DNA from: Bacteroidales bacterium UBA5235
GTDB taxonomy: Bacteria; Bacteroidota; Bacteroidia; Bacteroidales; VadinHA17
Assembly (NCBI GenBank): GCA_002409145.1
Contig: DHUL01000037.1
Location: 58,653 to 122,652, forward strand
DNA: 64,000 nt
Reading direction: 5' to 3'
The notes under the pieces were generated by a model, which was not told the origin of the DNA, ran no database searches, and was given only the letters and a program-made list of their open reading frames with translations. Of the stretch, positions 55,660-64,000 are shown piece by piece. Positions within the stretch are counted from its first letter, which is position 1. Every line of letters starts with the position of its first letter. The position numbers and the translations under genes were made by a program.

Positions 55660-58302
55660 ATGAAATGTGTTCTGTTTATCCTTTTTTCATGTATTACCTT
55701 TGTTCTGCAAGCCCAGGAGTACGAAAAAAAAGAATATACCACCACACGTACTGAAAATCCGCCGGTGATCAACGGTGTGCTTGACGATGAGGCATGGACC
55801 GAAGGTGAATGGGGAAGTGACTTCTGGCAGTTTGAACCCGTCGAAGGAGCGCCCGTAAGTCAGAAGACAGAGTTCAAGCTGCTCTATGATGATTACAATA
55901 TCTATGTAGCCATAAAGGCTTATGATACTTCCCCTGACAGCATTGTCTCACGCATGACCCGGCGCGATGATATTGATGGTGATGAAGTGGGAGTGGCAAT
56001 AGATTCATACTTTGACCAGCGAACTGCATTCGGTTTTATGGTTAGCGCAGCAGGTGTCAAGGGAGACCTGATGTGGATTGATGACGGGCTGACAGAGGAT
56101 GATTCATTCGATCCCATATGGTATGTGAAGACCGGAGTGTATGACTGGGGATGGGCCGCTGAAATGAGGATACCACTCACACAGCTCCGGTTCTCCGCAA
56201 GAGACAATCAGGTATGGGGTCTTGAGTTGATAAGGGAAATATACCGCCATAATGAAACACATCTGTGGCAACCAATTGCCAGGAATGCTTCAGGACTGGT
56301 TCATAACGCCGGGCTGCTGAAAGGACTCACAAGCATCAGGCCCCGGAAGCTGTTTGACCTCACCCCCTACGGCGTTGCAAGACTTGAAACCTACGAAGGT
56401 GAACAAGGCAATCCGTACCATGACGGATCCGATGTCAGAGGAAACATCGGCCTCGATGCAAAAATCGGGGTGACCAACAACATGATCCTCAGCCTGTCAC
56501 TTAATCCCGATTTCGGGCAGGTTGAGGCTGACCCGTCAGAAGTCAACCTTACAGCCTTTGAAACCTTTTTCAGCGAGAAACGGCCGTTCTTCATTGAAGG
56601 GAACAACATAACGGACTACAACCTGGGATTGGGCAGCGGCGGCCGGGGTAATGACAATATGTTCTATTCAAGGAGAATAGGCCGGCAGCCACGGCTGAAC
56701 CATTCAGCCGGGCAGGGTGAATATGCCTATACCCCTGCATTTACTCCTATTATCGGATCTGCAAAGCTGACAGGCAAATCAGCAGGCGGACTCTCAGTTG
56801 GTTTCATCGAGGCTGTGACCGCAAATGTGAATACCAAAATATATGACCCCTTTACAGGAGAAACTACATATAAAACAGCCGAACCGCTCACGAATTACAG
56901 CGTGGGCAGGGTGCAGAAGGATTTCAGCGGGGGAAAAACCATAATTGGCGGGATGGTGACAAGCACGATAAGATCACTTGATGCGGAAACCGAGGATTAT
57001 TTCCATAAGTCTGCCACTTCGGCCGGGATCGACTTCACCAGGTACTTCGGAAACATGGATTACATCTTCCGGCTGCGTACCGCCGTAAGCAACGTCACCG
57101 GGACCGAAGAGATGATAGCCGGTACCCAGAGATCAGTCATTCATAACTTTGTCCGTCCTGATGCAGATTATCTCGATTTTGACATCACCCGCACGTCTCT
57201 GAGCGGATTCGGAGGGAACCTGATGGCAGGCAAACTCGGTGGCAACTGGCAGTTCCTGTATCTCTCAAGCTGGAAATCACCAGGTTTTGAGATCAATGAT
57301 ATCGGGTACATGCAGATGGCTGACATGTATATGGGAGCAGGAATTATCAACTATAACATCTATAAGCCATTCAGTGTATTCAGAAGTATGAGCTTCGGGA
57401 CCAACCTGATACACCTGATGGACTTCGGCGGAAATACAAATGCAATGGCAGTCTCTCAGTCATGGACAGCCAACTACCAGAACCAGTGGGGAACGTTCCT
57501 CAGCGCACAATTGACCAGTCCCGAGACTGATAACCACCTTTTGCGCGGGGGCCCGGCAATGAAAATGCCCGGTCAGCTGTATCTGTCGGCAGGCATTGAT
57601 TCTGACTGGAGGAAAAAACTGTCAGGTGAGGTTGAGTTCAGTATTAACAAAACTTTCAATGATGTGATGACCAGCTACGAGCTGGGATTCGAGCTGGAGT
57701 ACAGACCGATTAATACGCTGACTCTCAATATTGAACCCGGGTGGAGTCGGACGGTTAACAAGATGCAGTACGTAACTCTCAGGCATTTTGAGGGCATGAA
57801 CGATCAGTCAGAAAGATATATTTTCGGATCCATAGACCAGAAGATATACAGTATCTCTCTCAGGGCAGATTATAACATCACTCCTGACCTGACCATCCAG
57901 TACTGGGGTCAGCCTTTCTTCGGATCAGGCGACTACAGCGAGTTCAAACGGATCACTGATCCGGTTGCTGCCAGCCTTGACAGCCGCTATAAACTGCTTG
58001 ACGGCGGAATTGTTACATATGCAATAAAGGACAGAGTATACAGCATCGATGAAAACCTTGACAAGTCTCCGGACTATAGTTTCAGCAACCCCGACTTCAC
58101 CGTAAGTGAGTTTCTGCATAACCTTGTTGTACGCTGGGAGTTCCTTCCGGGGTCAACAGCTTATCTGGTCTGGTCACAGACACGTGAGTACTACACCGGA
58201 ACAGGGATTTTTGATACCGCCTCCCAGGCTGCATCGTTGTTCGGTGCGACAACACCTCACAATGTTTTCCTTGTTAAGTTTTCATACAGGTTCGGTCTAT
58301 GA
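55660..58302 (+). CDS. DUF5916 outer-membrane protein with CBM9-like domain (copy 2)
   Basis: An 880-residue paralogue of the preceding protein: signal peptide (MKCVLFILFSCITFVLQAQ), CBM9-like domain (PPVINGVLDDEAWTEGEWGSD; LLYDDYNIYVAIKAYDT; WGWAAEMRIPLTQLRFS), then LSLSLNPDFGQVEADPSEVNL, EKRPFFIEGNNIT and a barrel ending in FLVKFSYRFGL. Conservation of motif spacing along the whole length shows tandem gene duplication with later divergence. It has separate promoter motifs but overlaps tag at its 3' end (ATGATGAAC), suggesting tag is coupled to it. Ligand unknown. Confidence 0.9.
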   Translation: MKCVLFILFSCITFVLQAQEYEKKEYTTTRTENPPVINGVLDDEAWTEGEWGSDFWQFEPVEGAPVSQKTEFKLLYDDYNIYVAIKAYDTSPDSIVSRMTRRDDIDGDEVGVAIDSYFDQRTAFGFMVSAAGVKGDLMWIDDGLTEDDSFDPIWYVKTGVYDWGWAAEMRIPLTQLRFSARDNQVWGLELIREIYRHNETHLWQPIARNASGLVHNAGLLKGLTSIRPRKLFDLTPYGVARLETYEGEQGNPYHDGSDVRGNIGLDAKIGVTNNMILSLSLNPDFGQVEADPSEVNLTAFETFFSEKRPFFIEGNNITDYNLGLGSGGRGNDNMFYSRRIGRQPRLNHSAGQGEYAYTPAFTPIIGSAKLTGKSAGGLSVGFIEAVTANVNTKIYDPFTGETTYKTAEPLTNYSVGRVQKDFSGGKTIIGGMVTSTIRSLDAETEDYFHKSATSAGIDFTRYFGNMDYIFRLRTAVSNVTGTEEMIAGTQRSVIHNFVRPDADYLDFDITRTSLSGFGGNLMAGKLGGNWQFLYLSSWKSPGFEINDIGYMQMADMYMGAGIINYNIYKPFSVFRSMSFGTNLIHLMDFGGNTNAMAVSQSWTANYQNQWGTFLSAQLTSPETDNHLLRGGPAMKMPGQLYLSAGIDSDWRKKLSGEVEFSINKTFNDVMTSYELGFELEYRPINTLTLNIEPGWSRTVNKMQYVTLRHFEGMNDQSERYIFGSIDQKIYSISLRADYNITPDLTIQYWGQPFFGSGDYSEFKRITDPVAASLDSRYKLLDGGIVTYAIKDRVYSIDENLDKSPDYSFSNPDFTVSEFLHNLVVRWEFLPGSTAYLVWSQTREYYTGTGIFDTASQAASLFGATTPHNVFLVKFSYRFGL

Positions 58303-58871
58303 TGAACAATACCTGCAGCTGGCCTTCAGGCGATCTCCTGATGATAAGTTATCATGACAATGAATGGGGAGTACCTGTTCATGATGACAATAAGTGGTTT
58401 GAACATATCGTCCTTGACGGTGCCCAGGCCGGCCTCAGCTGGAAGACAATCCTCCATCGGCGTGAAGGATACCGGAAGGCCTTTGAAGGCTTTGACCCTG
58501 CCAGGGTAGCAATATATGATGAGGTCAGGTTCAGAGAACTGCTCAATGATAAGGGAATCATCCGCAACAGACTGAAGATCAGATCAGCAATCAATAATGC
58601 AATTGCCTTCCGGAAGATACAGGAGGAGTTCGGGACATTTGATGCCTGGATCTGGCAGTTCACAGACGGTAAACCGGTTGTAAATCACTGGAAAACCCTG
58701 AGTGAGATTCCGGCACGTACTCCGCTTTCGGACCTCATTAGCAAAGAACTTAAAAAGAGAGGATTCACTTTCGTGGGTTCAACCATCTGCTATGCTTTCA
58801 TGCAGGCAGCAGGAATTGTTAATGACCACCTGGTAACCTGCTTCAGGCACCCTTTAAAAATGATATCCTAA
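58299..58871 (+). CDS. tag: DNA-3-methyladenine glycosylase I
   Basis: The 190-residue base-excision enzyme removes 3-methyladenine from alkylated DNA. Family motifs are complete: Cys near the N-terminus (NTCSWPSGD), SYHDNEWGVPVHDDNKWFEHIVLDGAQAGLSW, the catalytic-site Glu in that stretch, GFTFVGSTICYAFMQAAGIVNDH and the Zn-ligand His/Cys in HLVTCFRHP. The zinc clasp joining the termini therefore looks intact. It overlaps the preceding DUF5916 gene by 4 bases and, at the other end, the convergent TonB receptor gene by 18 bases. Confidence 0.95.
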   Translation: MMNNTCSWPSGDLLMISYHDNEWGVPVHDDNKWFEHIVLDGAQAGLSWKTILHRREGYRKAFEGFDPARVAIYDEVRFRELLNDKGIIRNRLKIRSAINNAIAFRKIQEEFGTFDAWIWQFTDGKPVVNHWKTLSEIPARTPLSDLISKELKKRGFTFVGSTICYAFMQAAGIVNDHLVTCFRHPLKMIS

Positions 58872-61187
58872 CTCAAGGATGATAAACCTGCCCGGACAGA
58901 CTGCACCCTTGCTGTCATAGAATTTTGTGTCAAGAATGTTCTGCACACCCAGGTCAACCGATACCTTCTCCACAAATATACGTGACAACCGGAGGTCTAC
59001 AGTAACATATGCCGGGTAACGGTCGCTCCCGGTTACTTCATCAAAAATATTCTGGTCATTTACCCACATTGCTCCCTGGTACCTCGCCACAAGACCCATA
59101 TTGACAAACCGGTTGTTCCAGCGTGCAGTCAGTGATACTGTCGAGGAGGGTACATCAGTGAGATGATTGCCGGTCAGGTCAATAGGATCACCTGCATCAA
59201 GCGGACGATAATCAGTAATTACTGAATAACTGTAACTGCATGCAGCTCCAAGAAATACTGCCGGTGAGACCGGCCAGTTCAGTTCAGCCTCCGCACCGGT
59301 TATCTTCACCAGGGGAATATTCGTCCTGACAAGGATGGGCCTAAGCCCGTAACCCATATCGATTGAATCGCCGGTGTTGACATAATAGAGGAAATCCATG
59401 CCCTGTGAGTACCATCCTGAAACAGATGCCCTCAGTTTTCCGGTGATGGTGAAGTCACCCCCTGCCTCGATGTTGGCCAGGTATTCCGGCGAGGCATGGG
59501 GATTCGCCAGCTTGAATCCGCCCTTTATGCGTCCTGACCTGCAGAGATCATCAAGCACAGACGGTCTGAATCCTCTTCCGGCAGAAAGATAGATCCTTGT
59601 GCCAGCCGAAGGGGTGTAGTTGAGAGCCAGCTTCGGGCTTAAAGCACCCCATGTGACATAGTCCATCTCGCGATCCTCGATATTCCTCATGAAGACTGTT
59701 TCAGCCGAGGGTGTATCGATGTAAAACGCTCCGTCACGGAAGATCGAGAGGTCATACCTGAGTCCTGCAGTCAGGCTCAACCGGTCAGGAATGATTGAAA
59801 AGGCATCCTGGACATAAAGGCCGGCGCTGAGCATCCTGCCACGATTGTAAACGATATCACTCGAAGTGTAGTAGACATCAGCCGCATCGACGCTGCCTGC
59901 CTTAAGGTCAGTGCCTGCAGACAACCTGTGACGACTGCCGGCTTTCCAGGTAACGGAGGAGAGCATTCCCGCGTCAAGCCTTTCCGAAAGTACATTGTAC
60001 CAGGTGTAGTCATCCTTCAGGTACTCATTGACCTTTTTGTAATCTTCCTGCAGCCAAAAGAGGCTCACATCCGCCGAAAGGCGTTCGCGTTCAACGCTGT
60101 ACCTGGTCCTGAACTGCCAGGTGTCATGGTCAGTGGTGTTTCCATGCGGCTGCCATATCTGCTCACCTGTACCCCTCCTGTCATTGTAGGCAATGATATC
60201 AGCCTCAATAAATTCTCCTTTTCTTATGTTGTAGCCCGTTTTGAGGCTTGCAGAGTACTCCTGCATGTCTGAGGCTACAACATATGGATTAGCTGCCCGG
60301 TCAAACTCGGATTGGGTTATGTAGCCATCGCTCTGACGGTAGAATCCATTGAGAAGGTAATAAAATCCTCTGTCGCTGCCGGGATTGAGGTTCTGGCCAA
60401 GCCTGACACGTCCTGAGAAGGTATTGAAAGTGCCGTATCCTGCGGTTATCCTTCCCGAAAGATCATCTTGCGGCCTTCGGGTTATAACATTGATAGCTCC
60501 TCCCATGGCGTTGCTGCCATACATTGATGACGCAGGACCCTTGACCACTTCAATCCTCTCCACCATTGCCGGGTCAATAAGGTTCCAGTTAACCGAACCT
60601 CCGTCTGATTTGTTGACAGGGATACCGTCAATCATAACCAGCACCCTGGCCTGCTCGTTACCGCTGAGACCGCGCATGGTGACACTTGATTTGTGTGAAA
60701 ATATCCCGAATGAGCGGCTGACATTAAGTCCTGGCACAGTTGACAGCATCTCATCTACGGTGGTAACCGGTCTCGACTCAATAGCTGCAGAACTGATCAG
60801 GGTGACACGTGCCGGGACGTCAGCAATGCGGCTCGCCCCACGATTAGCGGTGACTATGACTGCCCCCGCGTCAATGAACTCCTCTTCAAGCAGGAGACTT
60901 ACAGTGCTGGTTGTTCCGTCTATTACATCAACCGTCTCATGCTGAGTGGTGTATCCCAGTATCCTTACCTCAAGGGAATGGGTGCCTGCAGATACCTTGT
61001 CAATCATGAACCTGCCATCATTGCCGGTGGTTACCCCCCTGGTACCGTCAAGGATAACAGCTGCGCCTGAAAGAGGACGGCCTTCCGGAGCGCCGGTGAC
61101 CAGCCCGGTAATTGTTCCCTGGGCACGGCCACCGGCGGCAGCGGCCAAAAGGAGTATTGCAGAAATAATAAATCGCGAGAGCTTCAC
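58854..61187 (-). CDS. TonB-dependent outer-membrane receptor
   Basis: The 777-residue protein has a signal peptide, a CarboxypepD_reg-like domain (TGLVTGAPEGRPLSGAAVILD; residues about 25-105), a TonB-box-like VIVTAN segment, a plug (VPARVTLISSAAIESRPVTTVDEMLSTVPGLNV, MRGLSGNEQARVLVMIDGIPV, VERIEVVKGPASSMYGSNAMGGAINVITR) and a barrel ending in GRFIILELGYHF, the aromatic terminal strand. It is a siderophore/heme/cobalamin-type receptor, unlike SusC. Two lipoprotein genes precede it in an apparent operon, as in heme or metal-complex uptake loci. Ligand unassigned. Its 3' end overlaps tag by 18 bases. Confidence 0.94.
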   Translation of the reverse strand: MKLSRFIISAILLLAAAAGGRAQGTITGLVTGAPEGRPLSGAAVILDGTRGVTTGNDGRFMIDKVSAGTHSLEVRILGYTTQHETVDVIDGTTSTVSLLLEEEFIDAGAVIVTANRGASRIADVPARVTLISSAAIESRPVTTVDEMLSTVPGLNVSRSFGIFSHKSSVTMRGLSGNEQARVLVMIDGIPVNKSDGGSVNWNLIDPAMVERIEVVKGPASSMYGSNAMGGAINVITRRPQDDLSGRITAGYGTFNTFSGRVRLGQNLNPGSDRGFYYLLNGFYRQSDGYITQSEFDRAANPYVVASDMQEYSASLKTGYNIRKGEFIEADIIAYNDRRGTGEQIWQPHGNTTDHDTWQFRTRYSVERERLSADVSLFWLQEDYKKVNEYLKDDYTWYNVLSERLDAGMLSSVTWKAGSRHRLSAGTDLKAGSVDAADVYYTSSDIVYNRGRMLSAGLYVQDAFSIIPDRLSLTAGLRYDLSIFRDGAFYIDTPSAETVFMRNIEDREMDYVTWGALSPKLALNYTPSAGTRIYLSAGRGFRPSVLDDLCRSGRIKGGFKLANPHASPEYLANIEAGGDFTITGKLRASVSGWYSQGMDFLYYVNTGDSIDMGYGLRPILVRTNIPLVKITGAEAELNWPVSPAVFLGAACSYSYSVITDYRPLDAGDPIDLTGNHLTDVPSSTVSLTARWNNRFVNMGLVARYQGAMWVNDQNIFDEVTGSDRYPAYVTVDLRLSRIFVEKVSVDLGVQNILDTKFYDSKGAVCPGRFIILELGYHF

Positions 61188-61207
61188 TTCTAAAGTTTTA
61201 CTTTATT

Positions 61208-62107
61208 CTATTTCTGGATCTTTACGGCAATCTCCATCTCACCAGAAGGTGCCTCATCAGCACGGATTACCCTTATAAGGCCGTATTTACCGTCGGCGGT
61301 GCGGAAAGGCACCACCTTGCCGGTGTAAGCAAATTTCGACTGCCCGCTGACGCTTCCCGGCCGGAAGGCGTTGACCAGCAGGCTGTCATTGGTTGCAAGG
61401 TCAAACTGCGCAGGTGTCACCAGGTTGTTATCAGAAGTATAGTAATCATACATCGTCTGGTTCTTCACGCTCCATGTTCCGAAGAGAGGGTAGTATGTCA
61501 GGGCGGAGGAGTACGCCGGACAGGTGAGTGTGGGTGATGAGGTGCCTGAGGTAAGATACCAGAAAGCAGCCATGTCAACCTCTGGCTCATGACCCGTAAC
61601 GCCGGCAGCATCCCAGGAAGCTCCGGAATGGAGATCAACGAAATGGGGCAATGCCTGATTGTCCTGCAGCCCTAACCTTACCGACGGGTAATAGCTTATT
61701 TCACCCCAGGCAGAACCTGCCCCTTTCAATACAGTGAGTGATGCTGATGCCGTATCACGGTACGAGTTCATGACTGAAAACACCCACCGTTCAATCTGAC
61801 CATAGCCTCTTGTATAGGTCAGGGTGGTATCAAGCCCCCCGTAACTTATATACATGCCTTTGTCGGCTTCAGTAACAGCCACACCGTCAGAGATCCTTCT
61901 TACAACCAGGTTGGTAATGGCTCCGCCCCCTCCCGATACTGAAAGTCCGAACCTGAGCGTTCCCCCCGGAGCAACTGCCGAGCCGTCATTAGTAAAGAGA
62001 CCACCTGATTTAAGCAGTATGAGGGGTGTGGTCTCAGGGTTGTCCTCGACACAACCGGTAAATGCAATTATGATCAGTAACGCTATGCTCTGAATCCGTT
62101 TGGCCAT
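61208..62107 (-). CDS. Surface lipoprotein paired with the TonB receptor (copy A)
   Basis: A 299-residue predicted lipoprotein (lipobox FTGC) with an N-terminal immunoglobulin-like domain (residues about 25-125, LRFGLSVSGGGGAITNLVVRR, ASASLTVLKG) and a C-terminal domain of about 170 residues that aligns with the whole of its upstream neighbour: VDMAAFWYLTSG, VTPAQFDLATND and GKVVPFRTADGKYGLIRVIRAD. HmuY-type heme-binding lipoproteins share a similar V-x-F-x-T-x-D-G-K-Y strand, but the His ligands are not evident. It lies 20 bases upstream of the receptor gene. Role in ligand capture is inferred. Confidence 0.8.
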   Translation of the reverse strand: MAKRIQSIALLIIIAFTGCVEDNPETTPLILLKSGGLFTNDGSAVAPGGTLRFGLSVSGGGGAITNLVVRRISDGVAVTEADKGMYISYGGLDTTLTYTRGYGQIERWVFSVMNSYRDTASASLTVLKGAGSAWGEISYYPSVRLGLQDNQALPHFVDLHSGASWDAAGVTGHEPEVDMAAFWYLTSGTSSPTLTCPAYSSALTYYPLFGTWSVKNQTMYDYYTSDNNLVTPAQFDLATNDSLLVNAFRPGSVSGQSKFAYTGKVVPFRTADGKYGLIRVIRADEAPSGEMEIAVKIQK

Positions 62108-62114
62108 GGCAGAA

Positions 62115-62663
62115 TTACTTCGTCCTGACCTTGAATGTGACAGTACCGTCTGTGCCCTGGGTCACTGCAGTGGCCAGAATAAGTCCGTAGGTGCCGTTCT
62201 GGGTCCTGAAAGCCCAGACCTGTCCCACCTGTACATCCTTTGCCTTTTTGCGGGCATTTTCGGTATCAAATGAGGTCTCGATAAGTACATCACCGTCCTG
62301 TACAGCTTCGAACTGGGTAGCGGTCAGTGTGGTCTGGAAGAAGTAGGTGGTGTTCTTTGTGACCCAGTTGTCCGGTATATTATCACCGGTGAAAATATCC
62401 CTGATGCCTGAACCCGGCGAAGCAAGTGCTATGTTGTTGCCGGTTTCGGCCTCATAGAAGCAGAACATGTCAATTGCGACCTCGTTGTCAGCAGCCTGAC
62501 TCATGGTGTATGATTTATCCAGTGAAACCGAATAGAATCCGGGTACGGTTGCATTTGCCTGTGCACCGAGTGTGACAGACGGATCTTCCTTTTCCTTCTC
62601 ACAGCCTGAAATCATGATTGCGACCAGTGGCAGAATCAATAACAGAGCAAAACTTGTTCTCAT
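62115..62663 (-). CDS. Surface lipoprotein paired with the TonB receptor (copy B)
   Basis: A 182-residue predicted lipoprotein (MRTSFALLLILPLVAIMISGC, then acidic-basic EKEKED, a likely surface-export signal). The body matches the C-terminal domain of the larger downstream lipoprotein: VAIDMFCFYEAETG, IALASPGSG, LTATQFEAVQDGDVLI, VGQVWAFRTQNGTYGLILA. The first gene of the apparent three-gene operon B-A-TonB receptor. The ATG at 62663 is chosen since the next in-frame ATG upstream adds a non-signal-like 28-residue extension. Family not named. Confidence 0.8.
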   Translation of the reverse strand: MRTSFALLLILPLVAIMISGCEKEKEDPSVTLGAQANATVPGFYSVSLDKSYTMSQAADNEVAIDMFCFYEAETGNNIALASPGSGIRDIFTGDNIPDNWVTKNTTYFFQTTLTATQFEAVQDGDVLIETSFDTENARKKAKDVQVGQVWAFRTQNGTYGLILATAVTQGTDGTVTFKVRTK

Positions 62664-62709
62664 TTCTTTCTTTCTTTTATTCGTTATGTAATTATTTTCA
62701 TATCGCTGA

Positions 62710-62717
62710 CAAAGATA
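62710..62717 (-). promoter_or_regulatory. -7 promoter element of the lipoprotein-TonB receptor operon
   Basis: The minus strand reads TATCTTTG, matching TAnnTTTG, 46 bases ahead of the first lipoprotein start. A TTTG lies 14 bases upstream, shorter than usual. No riboswitch or Fur-like box is recognised in this 185-base divergent region. Confidence 0.55.
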
Positions 62718-62805
62718 ACCAGTGTAGTACGCAAATAAATGATACAAATCATATTATTGTGATTTGTTAAACGTCTGTGGTACAATTTTTGAGGTTTATA
62801 ATGTC

Positions 62806-62817
62806 AGAGGCGCCTCT
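62806..62817. promoter_or_regulatory. Perfect 12-bp palindrome ahead of tonB
   Basis: AGAGGCGCCTCT is a perfect dyad 31 bases before the tonB start codon and is the only strong symmetry in that leader. It could be a regulator-binding site or the foot of a leader hairpin. Neither is established. Confidence 0.3.
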
Positions 62818-62848
62818 TCATTAATGTTTTAAACCTAAACCTTGAATT

Positions 62849-63625
62849 ATGAAGAGGAATAAAGAAAAGGCTCCCGGGTTTGATGATATTATCTTCCGGG
62901 ATCGAAACAGGGATTATGGCGCTTATGATCTGCGGCGCCGGTATAGTTCAACGATGAGTGTTTCCATTGTTGCAGGATTGCTGGTTGGTGCCTCCTTCTT
63001 CCTGGTGCCATATTTTGCATCTGACCCGGTTGAGTTTCAGCCGGACGGGAGAATTGATATCATCGCGATGCCGGATCCGGACCTCCCGGTTCCGCCTGTG
63101 CCGCCCGAAACACCCCCTGCGCCGAAGGCTCCTGTTGAAGCGATGAACAATGTGCGCTTTGTTCCCCCGAAGGTGGTTATTGACGAGCAGGCAACCGGGG
63201 AGGGGATAATGACAGCTGACCTCCTGAACCAGAGCATAACTGACGGAGCTGCCACGGAGGTGTTCCCGGAAGATCTGACTGCAGCTGATCCTGTTGCACC
63301 GGTTGAGCCCAAACCCAGGGTGATTGTCCAGGAGATGCCTTCGTTCCCGGGCGGGAATGAAGCATTGTTAAAGTACATCATGGAACATATCGTCTATCCG
63401 CCTGATGCTGTTGCAAACGGCATACAGGGGACGGTGTACCTGAGGTTTGTGGTCAGCAGCACAGGGGAGGTGACGAGGGTGGAGGTTACGCGCAGTGTTG
63501 ATCCGCTGCTTGATAATGAAGCCCTGAGAGTGATAAGCAGCCTGCCGGGGTGGAAACCCGGAAAGCAGGACGGCAATCCCGTACCTGTGTGGTACTCGGT
63601 GCCGGTGGTCTTTGTTCTCAGATAA
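62849..63625 (+). CDS. tonB: TonB energy transducer
   Basis: The 258-residue protein passes proton-motive-force energy from ExbB/ExbD to outer-membrane receptors. A short N-terminal cytoplasmic segment with FDDIIFRDRNRDYGAYDLRRRY, common to Bacteroidota TonB, precedes one helix (about 36-54), a Pro-rich periplasmic spacer (PDPDLPVPPVPPETPPAPKAP), and a C-terminal TonB domain (EMPSFPGGNEALLKYIMEHIVYP, IQGTVYLRFVVSSTGEVTRVEV, LDNEALRVISSLPGWKPGKQDGNPV). It diverges from the lipoprotein/receptor operon, which may be its client. No exbB/exbD genes are in the window. Confidence 0.94.
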   Translation: MKRNKEKAPGFDDIIFRDRNRDYGAYDLRRRYSSTMSVSIVAGLLVGASFFLVPYFASDPVEFQPDGRIDIIAMPDPDLPVPPVPPETPPAPKAPVEAMNNVRFVPPKVVIDEQATGEGIMTADLLNQSITDGAATEVFPEDLTAADPVAPVEPKPRVIVQEMPSFPGGNEALLKYIMEHIVYPPDAVANGIQGTVYLRFVVSSTGEVTRVEVTRSVDPLLDNEALRVISSLPGWKPGKQDGNPVPVWYSVPVVFVLR

Positions 63626-63664
63626 AATTGCCGGACCCGGATTCACGCAGGGTAATCTTTCTAC

Positions 63665-64000
63665 TCAGATAAAATTCCTGTCGAGGAATTTCCGGAAGTT
63701 TTCGATATACTGTTCGGTGACCGGGATACGCACTTCACCAAAGACGATACGGCCGCGTTCGATAACCTTCACAGTCTCAAGATTGACAATGTATGAACGG
63801 TGAACACGCATGAACCGGTCTCCGGGAAGTCTGGACTCAAGCGCTTTCAGGGTGGATAGCGAGAGGACAGGCTTCCTTTCATCCTTCAACCAGATCTTGA
63901 CATAGTCCTTAAGCCCCTCAATATAGTGGATCTCGGAAAAATTTATCCGGCGGATCCGGCTCTCTGATCTGATGAAGAGGAAGTCATTGTTCACCTCCAG
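63665..64000 (-). CDS. LytTR-domain response regulator (C-terminal part, runs off the window)
   Basis: About 111 C-terminal residues are visible; the frame is open to the right edge, so the N-terminus (expected receiver domain) lies outside. The segment is a LytTR DNA-binding domain: FIRSESRIRRINFSEIHYIEGLKDYVKIWL, LSTLKALESRLPGDRFMRVHRSYIVNL and KVIERGRIVF. A GTG near 63994 need not be its start. LytR/AlgR-type regulators pair with LytS-type histidine kinases in two-component systems. It converges on tonB with 39 bases between stops. Confidence 0.9.
   Translation of the reverse strand: MEVNNDFLFIRSESRIRRINFSEIHYIEGLKDYVKIWLKDERKPVLSLSTLKALESRLPGDRFMRVHRSYIVNLETVKVIERGRIVFGEVRIPVTEQYIENFRKFLDRNFI

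Noticed and set aside
60385..60945. 186-codon forward frame
   Set aside because: Antisense to the plug of the TonB receptor, whose motifs are unambiguous.
61208..62107. Naming the lipoprotein HmuY
   Set aside because: Only one strand pattern is similar; heme-ligand histidines are not visible, so a family name would be a guess.
62664..62848. Cobalamin or other riboswitch between the lipoprotein operon and tonB
   Set aside because: The gap is too short after the promoter element and no conserved box or multi-stem fold is apparent.

Overview
The window looks like chromosomal DNA of a Bacteroidota bacterium, probably an environmental Bacteroidales-type organism. The evidence is a SusC/SusD pair, a type IX secretion (T9SS) sorting domain, an S46 dipeptidyl-peptidase, two DUF5916 outer-membrane proteins, a head-GIN-domain protein, a ribosomal protein S16 with a long acidic tail, many SPII lipoproteins, and repeated TAnnTTTG motifs (the Bacteroidota -7 promoter element) ahead of genes with no useful Shine-Dalgarno sequence. 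Most of the DNA has even, moderate GC; one stretch around 7.9-9.8 kb is visibly AT-richer. I see no rRNA, tRNA, CRISPR array, insertion sequence or prophage.

Layout. 0-6.9 kb: end of an unidentified gene, REP-like palindromes, a flavodoxin-like protein, then a forward cluster of a small membrane protein, mutL, two tandem rhomboid proteases and a membrane-anchored EEP-family hydrolase, facing a PLP-dependent threonine/serine dehydratase. 7-9.8 kb: accessory islet with an M61 peptidase reduced to its N-terminal domain, an orphan gene with its own terminator, and a fused MNT-HEPN protein. 9.8-17.3 kb: membrane pyrophosphatase, S9 peptidase, tsaC, GIN-domain protein, rimM and rpsP. 17.5-22.9 kb: SusC-SusD-Calx-beta lipoprotein operon. 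23-27.5 kb: dnaE, trxA and a LOG-family gene. 27.5-33.1 kb: a two-gene operon of a secreted TPR/beta-sandwich/caspase-like protein and a periplasmic-propeller/SpoIIE-phosphatase sensor, which I consider the most intriguing system here. 33.2-42.4 kb: ribD, prmC, recX, DUF2752, DUF4190, a thioredoxin-like lipoprotein overlapping the methylmalonyl-CoA mutase genes mutB/mutA, and prfB with a complete programmed +1 frameshift site. 42.7-52.8 kb: a lipoprotein, C1q-like and T9SS-sorted surface proteins, a flippase and glycosyltransferase, rnhB, the S46 peptidase, heptamer repeats, marC, rnhA, a SiaC-like phosphoprotein and a prolyl-tRNA deacylase-like gene. 52.9-64 kb: two DUF5916 paralogues, tag, a TonB-dependent receptor preceded by two paralogous lipoproteins, a TonB energy transducer, and the C-terminal half of a LytTR regulator.

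Functionally the window mixes core information processing (dnaE, mutL, prfB, prmC, rimM, rpsP, rnhA, rnhB, tsaC, tag, recX) with a large cell-envelope and nutrient-capture repertoire (SusCD, TonB receptor and TonB, DUF5916, S9 and S46 peptidases, T9SS cargo) and with signalling modules (SpoIIE phosphatase, SiaC-like protein, LytTR regulator). The membrane pyrophosphatase and B12-dependent methylmalonyl-CoA mutase would fit an anaerobic, propionate-forming energy metabolism; that is inference.
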